Part shown: positions 58,096 through 64,000 of the stretch, one piece after another
Numbering within the stretch: position 1 is the first letter of the stretch
Layout: every line of letters begins with the position of its first letter
From: Humulus lupulus
Lineage: Eukaryota; Streptophyta; Magnoliopsida; Rosales; Cannabaceae
Reading direction: 5' to 3'
Assembly: GCF_963169125.1 (NCBI RefSeq)
Contig: NC_084796.1
Span: 87,714,888-87,778,887, forward strand
DNA: 64,000 bases
Notes under the pieces: model-generated
What the model saw: the letters and a program-made list of their open reading frames with translations, nothing else
What the model was told of the DNA's origin: nothing
The model's database searches: none
Program-made: the position numbers and the translations under genes

Positions 58096-60389
58096 TGTAA
58101 CGCCCTACTACCTTAGAGCCGTTACTTAGTGAGTTTAAATTAGAAATCGTGCTTTTGACTGACTCTAAGTGGTTTCTAAAACCAAAAGTGTGGATAAATC
58201 AGAATTTAAGGCTGTACTCTTTGAAAATGTTTAACTTCATTAAAACGTTAAATATAAAACATCTGGGATCCCAAAATAAGGTTTACAAAATATTTACAAC
58301 TCAAAATAGGTTTACACTTGATCAGTTATCAAAAGAATGATTTAATACAGCCATATACAAAATGCCCCCAACCAAAGCAGTCGGGCAGGCCGAACATGTA
58401 CGCGCCGCCCCCACGCTCTCCATACTCATGGCCGGTTGACTGACTCCTTGCTTTTACCTGCCACACGGAGCACCCGTGAGCCGAAGCCCAGCAAGAAAAT
58501 CCAAATAGCACATAACATATGCAAATAATATCGCTGGCATAATTCACTGATAAATAAGAAAATCATCAATTTAAACAAACACGGCCATGCCGCCCCAGAG
58601 GCCTTACCAAAGCTTGGGGTCTCGGTCATTACCGTAGGATAACTCATGTATCCCTTGGGTCCCACCCTCGCTTTAGCATCCCATGTGCTGAGCGTTGCTT
58701 CCGGCCCCACTGCCGTACCCGGCCCTTGCCGCTCTCGGCCTTGCCGTTCATTCAATTACAATCACACATATCATACATTATGAAATAACCATTCAAACAT
58801 ACAATAGTTTATCTAAGATTACACATTTGCGCACAATACAAGCTAGGGCCGTGCCCAACCATCACACAGTGGGGCCATGCCCTAAACTCGGGTGTTACGG
58901 TTTTCTTACCTTTAGATTCAGTAGCCTTGATCAACCGGACTCCTTGAGCACGATCCTACCCGAGCCCTAGCGCTTACCTAAGCAAAATCCACAAGTCAAA
59001 GTTATCACCAATCCTCAAGTCCAAAACCTAGCCTCGGGACTAATCCCGAGCCCCCGGGAAGTCCTAGATCCCCAAAACAAAGTGGCGGAATCGAGCCCCG
59101 AACCCTAGGTCAAAATCCCTTCACAAAAGCCCAAAAATCCCCTCTGTGAACAGTGCAGCGCTACAGCACTCAAAAGGTAGCGTTGTAGCGCTACAAGCAG
59201 AACCACCCTCACCAGACAGGGGCTAGCGCTACAGCGCCCCCTGCCTAGCGCTGTAGCGCTAGCTGCAGCAGACCAAAACCGAAAATCGCATCTTGCGATT
59301 TTCTTCCCCCATTTCGACCCCAAACTTGCCCAACTCTTTCTCAAGCCCAAAAACAAACTTATACACACCACACACTCATCCCAAGCACCCCATGAACTCA
59401 ATCCCAAGCTCAAGCAACCCACAATTCAAAATATAACCCAATGAACCCAAAAACCAGAAAATCACTCAAACAACAAGGATAGGGTCTTAGAAATCATACC
59501 GTGGGTGGAATTTCGACCTTGAACTGAAACCTAGACCTCCTTGGCTTGCACCTTCACAACCTTGACCTGTTTTCCCCAAAAACCCCATCCATTTAGCTCA
59601 AAAACACAGTTCAAAACCAGCCAAAACCCTAAAACCGAAAATCTCAAGAACTTACCTCAAATCTCTGATTTGATCTTGCTAATCCCTTGCAAATCCACAC
59701 CCTAGCTTACCACTGAGCTTCACCTCAAGAAAAAAATCAAAGAAAAAGGGTGGGAGAACCACAAACCAAATCTTCAAAGCCAACCCTTCAGCTTTCCCTC
59801 ACTTTCTTTTCTCTTCTTTCTTTCTTTCTTTTCAGCCTATAATTTTCCTACTAAATCCACTAAGTATAAAGGCCTTCTCTATTTTATCTCTTGCAAGCCT
59901 AATGACCAAAATACCCTCTCTTACCAATTCTAAGCCTTTATGTCCATAAAGGGCATTTTAGTCATATTACCCAAATTCCCACTAATTCCTCAAGTGTTCC
60001 TAATAATTCCCGTTCGCTACCCAATACCTAATAAATCACCAAATATATTCCCAAATTCTCGATTAACTCCCCAGGCTTAACCCAAGCCTGGTACAGGTTC
60101 CCGCTTTGAGTTTCCGCTAACCCGCTCGTTCTAGGATCGTCTCGAGTCATAGATCACAGGTATCAACATAGTCATGCCCAACATGGCCAAATTACAAATA
60201 TGCTCAATCAGGTCTACATGCATATTAATTCACATAATCATGCACCACAATTAATCACATAATCATAAAACGTGCAGTAAATCATAATCATGCATAAAAC
60301 CCATTAAAGACCCACACAGAATTCCATTATGCCCTCCAGGCACGCTATCTCAGGCCCTAAGCCTTAATACCGAATTTGGGGTCGTTACA
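58096..60389 (-). repeat. 5' LTR of F
   Basis: Same features as the 3' copy: TGGGATCCCA at 58264-58273 and the hairpin cassette at 59157-59268, where one arm pair carries two G/C to A/T changes. Ends GGGTCGTTACA before the second TTAAT. Confidence 0.95.
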
Positions 60390-61227
60390 TTAATTGGGTA
60401 AGTAACTCCTGCTAAATCCTCTAGCTTCATCAAGGACCCTAGCCCCAAGCTCCAGCCCAAGTTCTCCCTGAGTTACAGCTCCAAAACTCCTCAAGAAATG
60501 GGGAAGAATGGCCTAAACCGAGAGAGAGAAAAGACCCATGTTTTCCTTCTTTCTTTTCTCCTTCTTTTCTTTCTTTCTTACTTTCCTTCAACTTCTCAAA
60601 CATTATACATATTCCACTAAGGCTAAAAGCAGAAATAACTCGTATCCTTTATTAAACCAAATGACCATTTTGCTCTCCCACTAAAATCTAAACCTTAAAA
60701 CATTCTAAGGGAATTTTGGTCATTGCTCCCAATTCCTGCTAATTCCTTGAGTGTCTCTAATAATTATCGCCTGCATCCCAACACCTAACTAATCACCAAT
60801 TATTTTCCTCAATGTCAAATAGTCTCTAATATATTTCCCAAATTCCCAGAAATACCTCCTAGCTCCCCCGAGCCGGATATAAATTCCCACCGTGACTTTT
60901 TTGCTAAACCACTCACTAGGATCGCCTCGAGTCACAAGCTGCAGATATATCCACATAATAATGTGGTCTCTACAATTTATCACAAATATTTACATTTATG
61001 CCCTCAACGGGCCCAAATTATGAATATGCCCTTATAACTTAATCAGGGCCTACATGTATACTAATACTCATAATCATGCATCTCATATATCCAAATAATC
61101 ATATAGGCATGCTTATCACATAATCATGCATTTAATCATTTAAATCACACATAATCCAGTTATGCCCTCCTGACACACTAATCAAGGCCCTTAAGCCTTA
61201 TTAGTAATTTTGGGTCGTTACAATCAG

Positions 61228-61356
61228 TGCTAATAAGCACGTTCTTGCTTATCATGCAGCAGTCAAGGGCCATCCCTATTAGTGTATCTTATGCATGCAG
61301 GTAAAGCATTTATATTCTATTTAAGCAGTTAAACACATAACCACATAAATAGTTAC
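61228..61356 (-). other. D leader, middle part
   Basis: Short piece of D between solo LTRs E and J. GTTAC (61352-61356) is the target duplication of J. No coding. Confidence 0.6.
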
Positions 61357-62747
61357 TGTGGATGCCAAAAATCCACCAAATAAAAACTCTTTAGTCCTTG
61401 GTCGGAACATAGGGATAAAGGTCACTTATTCATGCTATTGGGCTCGAGCCTGTAGGCCTTGTTGAATACAGGAGATCATCTCATGAGAAACAACACATTA
61501 TGAGCCACAAGGTTTGGTCCTGCTAAGCTAAGGGGCCACAATGAATACTGCAAGAGGATAGGTGCACAAGGCCCTCACATAGTGAGGTCCGACGTGCCCG
61601 CACAAGGCTGACATGCTCATGGGTCAAGATGCACTCATACACGTGAACGCTGCCAAAGACGCCCGGGACATACACCTATGGATGCTCAATATTCCACGCT
61701 TATAAAAGACCCAAAGAACGCACTTAGACCCCCATACGCCTACACTCTCATTGGGTCCTCGGGCCATCAGGCACGCACCCCCTAGCGAGGCCATCAGGCA
61801 CGCGCCTCCTAGCGAGGCCATCAGGCACACGCCCCCAGCAAGGCCATCAGGCACACACGCCTCCTAGCGAGGCCATCAGGCACACGCCCCCAGTGAGGCC
61901 ATCAGGCACACGCCCCCAGCGAGACCATCAGGCACGCACGCCTCCTAGCGAGGCCATCAGGCACACGCCTCCTAGCGAGGCCATCAGGCACATGCCCCCA
62001 GCGAGGCCATCAGGCACACGCCCCCAGCGAGGCCATCAGGGACATGCCCCCAGCGAGGCCCGTGGGCCACCATCTTCTCGGGAGGCCGTTGCACCATCGC
62101 GTCACTAGTCTGGATCCATGCCGCAAGGAGACAAGTATAGCTAGGCCCCTCGCCACTAGGAGCCTTGCAAGGCACGGCCAGTGCATGGGTCATTACCGCC
62201 TCGCATCTATGCCTTGCAAATGAGGGTCACATGGGATTGATCTCATGAGGTACGGAGTCCACTGACGAACTGAAAGGAGTTAGAGTACGGACATAGTACC
62301 CACGTCAGTTAAGTAGTGGAGGTATGAACAAAGTACCATCTGTTGTCCTCACCAGCCACTCCTTTGACACCCGTACCAGGCAGGTAGTGAAGGCATGACC
62401 AGGTACAGAAGGTGAGGTGCTCCCATGATCTCTGACCTTGTACCAGAGCCGACACCACTACCCCTGGAACCACTCTCCTGTTAGTGTACTCGTGTACCAT
62501 CTGGTCCCCTGGACCACCATGTACCCAGGGCCATTAGAGCCTACTATAAAATGAACCCCACTTCCACAGAGAAGGAGGTTGGAAAATTCATTGTATGCAG
62601 AGGCTATTAAGCAATATACATTTTTCACTCCATTGTTCATCTGTGTTTATCCTTTCATAAGTTAATTCTAAGTTCTCATCTAAACATCGCCGCATTTACC
62701 TTTGAGTTTTCTGACCTAATTTCGTTGACAAGATTTCACCATCAACA
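61357..62747 (+). repeat. Solo LTR J (1391 bp), Tat-like
   Basis: Starts TGTGGATGCC and ends CACCATCAACA. Perfect target duplication GTTAC at 61352-61356 and 62748-62752. TATA box (CTACTATAAAATG near 62541) and a U5 ending like the Tat LTRs. Contains a minisatellite (61762-62060). No internal region remains. Lies in the D leader. Confidence 0.85.
61762..62060 (+). repeat. GC-rich minisatellite in solo LTR J
   Basis: Eleven copies of GAGGCCATCAGGCAC followed by one of two endings: ACGCCCCCAGC (26-bp unit) or GCCTCCTAGC (27-29-bp unit). The ORFs that span it on both strands are by-products of the repeat. Confidence 0.9.
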
Positions 62748-62752
62748 GTTAC

Positions 62753-64000
62753 CAAACAATGAGTCGAGCTTGTCTTCAGTGGCAAGTGTACATGCCCAAC
62801 CAGTCTACAAGAACCCTAAACCTTGATGGGCCAGGGTGAAAAATTCAATTAAAATGGATGGATATATTTCATTTAAAACATTAAACTATACATGGGAACC
62901 CATAAAAGTGTTTACAAAGTTGTTTACAATCCAAAATGGTCATTACAGTTCACAAGTTACAATCCGCCGACCTAAGCGGTAAAAATAGGGTTAAACCCTA
63001 GTTCCCCTGAGAAACACCTTGGTCGTGGTGGTCAAGCGATCGCATATGTACATGTTTCCACCTAAGCTCTCCACTCAAGGCTGGGTGAGCTTTTCTTTTT
63101 TTACCTATACCACATAGCACCCGTGAGCCAAGGCTCAGCAAGAAAACTTATTACTGTATATATTCAATGTAAATAAATGATCATGTAATCATTCTGGGAC
63201 TTCAACCCTAATAAGATGATGACTAGTAAGTCAAACCTGGGGTCCTGCGCCCTAAATAGATAAATAATGAATCATTATGGGGCCTTGCGCCCTGAATAGA
63301 TGTCTAATAACTCTCTCTGGGGTCCTGTGCCCTGAATAGATGACTAATGCATCTCTCTGGGGCCCTGCGCCCTAAGCCATGTGACTATCAAGTCACCTGA
63401 ACCTTTTTGGTCCTGGCTCTGAGTAACTGGTCATAGACTAGCCAAGCGCTTTAGTTTTCTTCGACCAATAGGTCAGTCAAGCATTTACAGCTCGTGTTGA
63501 TTAAATCTAATCATTTCGGCCTGCGGTCAGAACGCTAATGTTGTTCTTGACTCATAAGTCAATTCTATACGACCAGTGCTCAGTACTATTGTCGATCATG
63601 AATGATAAGTCAGAACTTCCTGACTAGTACTAAACCCCATTGTCATTTCTGACTAATAAGTCAGCGCCATTCACAAGTAAGCAACCCTGCCAGGCATTCA
63701 CAATGCAACCAATGTCCATATATAGAGCACTCAACATGCCTCATCAAAAATCATGTATGTCACATACTGGGTGCAGTTTTCTTACCTCAAGTTCAAGCGT
63801 AAAATAAATAAAGAAAGATATTGTCCTTAGGCCCTTAGCAGTCACCTAATCATAACCAAATATGAAATCCCATTAATAAAATGAGTAATAAAAGGTTCAT
63901 GAACTAAAACCCAGCTCCCGGGACCTCGAATCTTAATAAAACGGTTAGTGGATTCGATCCCGAGCCTTGAGAATCGAAAACCCGCGCTTAAAACTTGTTA
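62753..64000 (-). repeat. D leader end and partial 5' LTR of D
   Basis: 62753-62825 matches the leader next to the primer site in G and F (GAGTCGAGCTTGTC, GTACATG, ACCCTAAACCTTG). At about 62826 it jumps into LTR sequence equivalent to 42187 (GGCCAGGGTGAAAA). The primer site and the first about 100 bp of the LTR are deleted. The 40-bp array recurs at 63195-63380. The LTR runs past the window end. Confidence 0.82.

Larger units (their letters stand above)
50900..60389 (-). mobile_element. Ty3/Gypsy chromovirus F (Tekay), young and nearly intact, 9490 bp
   Basis: LTRs 2293 bp (50900-53192) and 2294 bp (58096-60389) with about 15 differences, roughly 0.7 percent. Target duplication TTAAT at 50895-50899 and 60390-60394. 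Exact primer site, purine tract, and a gag-pol frame of about 1513 codons with one internal stop. The youngest and best preserved element here. Inserted in solo LTR E. Confidence 0.97.
49306..61222 (-). repeat. Solo LTR E of Tekay type, split by element F
   Basis: Left piece 49306-50899 starts TGTAACGCCCTGGATAGCC. The right piece 60395-61222 ends GGGTCGTTACA. Perfect target duplication ATCAG at 49301-49305 and 61223-61227, inside the D leader. With F and one TTAAT removed it is about 2.42 kb of LTR with no internal region. Same family as the C LTR. It holds TGGGATCCCA (49473-49482) and a TAGCGCTA word cassette (50361-50475). Confidence 0.88.
42084..64000 (-). mobile_element. Ty3/Gypsy chromovirus D (Tekay), host of E, F and J, runs off the window
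   Basis: Minus orientation: partial 5' LTR (64000 and beyond to 62826), leader (62825-62753 and 61351-61228, then 49300-49099), gag-pol (49098-44591), 3' LTR (44554-42084). Target base block GTAAC at 42079-42083. The partner lies outside the window. Interrupted by solo LTR E with F inside, and by solo LTR J. Confidence 0.85.

Noticed and set aside
61762..62060. CRISPR-like array
   Set aside because: Units are contiguous without unique spacers and the context is a plant LTR.
61893..62193. ORFs on both strands in the minisatellite
   Set aside because: They arise because the repeat units lack stop codons. Sequence is low complexity and no start context is conserved.

Overview
The window is plant nuclear DNA made almost entirely of nested LTR retrotransposons. 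I found no host gene, tRNA, rRNA or CRISPR array. Evidence for a plant: Ty3/Gypsy chromoviruses of Tekay/Del type with 1.9-2.5 kb LTRs, initiator-methionine-tRNA primer sites, a C-terminal chromodomain-like segment, a Ty1/Copia element, and Tat-lineage Gypsy pieces with a second RNase H and an antisense 'putative gypsy-type transposase' ORF. A eudicot is likely. I cannot name the species from sequence alone.

Left part (1-20003). The 3' end of a plus-oriented Tat element (call it A: antisense ORF 135-1402, polypurine tract, 3' LTR 2447-3137) sits in the 5' LTR of a Copia element K (3138-20003). K is split at 9131/18817 by a complete Tekay-like Gypsy element H (9132-18816, target duplication TCCAG). 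H carries an extra intact 159-aa ORF upstream of gag. K and H leaders each contain one copy of the same folded RNA-like motif (5385-5452 and 11871-11939) although they belong to different superfamilies. This is the most interesting signal I found.

Middle (20004-35466). K's 3' LTR breaks into G, a 3'-truncated minus-strand Tekay element (gag-pol remnant 20006-23123, 5' LTR 23461-25824). Then come an RNase H-like pseudogene (26476-27092), an old LTR interrupted by a Tat solo LTR (27378-28144, duplication AAATC), a Tat pol pseudogene (29201-31355), an LTR-like piece, and the 3' end of a second Tat element, A', in minus orientation (LTR 32851-33544, antisense ORF from 34474).

Right part (35467-64000). 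The antisense ORF of A' was hit twice, 43 bp apart, by Tekay elements C (35467-42040, plus) and D (42084 to beyond the window, minus). D contains solo LTR E (49306-61222, duplication ATCAG). E contains the youngest element F (50900-60389, minus, duplication TTAAT), which has nearly identical LTRs and a polyprotein frame broken by a single stop. D also contains solo LTR J (61357-62747, duplication GTTAC), which holds a minisatellite. The deepest nesting is A' > D > E > F.

LTR divergence counted by eye gives an order of insertion: F about 0.7 percent, C and H about 3 percent. Every Tekay-like LTR here, and also the Copia leader, has a short GC-rich or palindromic cassette built from a family-specific self-complementary word repeated several times. 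I know no name for this module.
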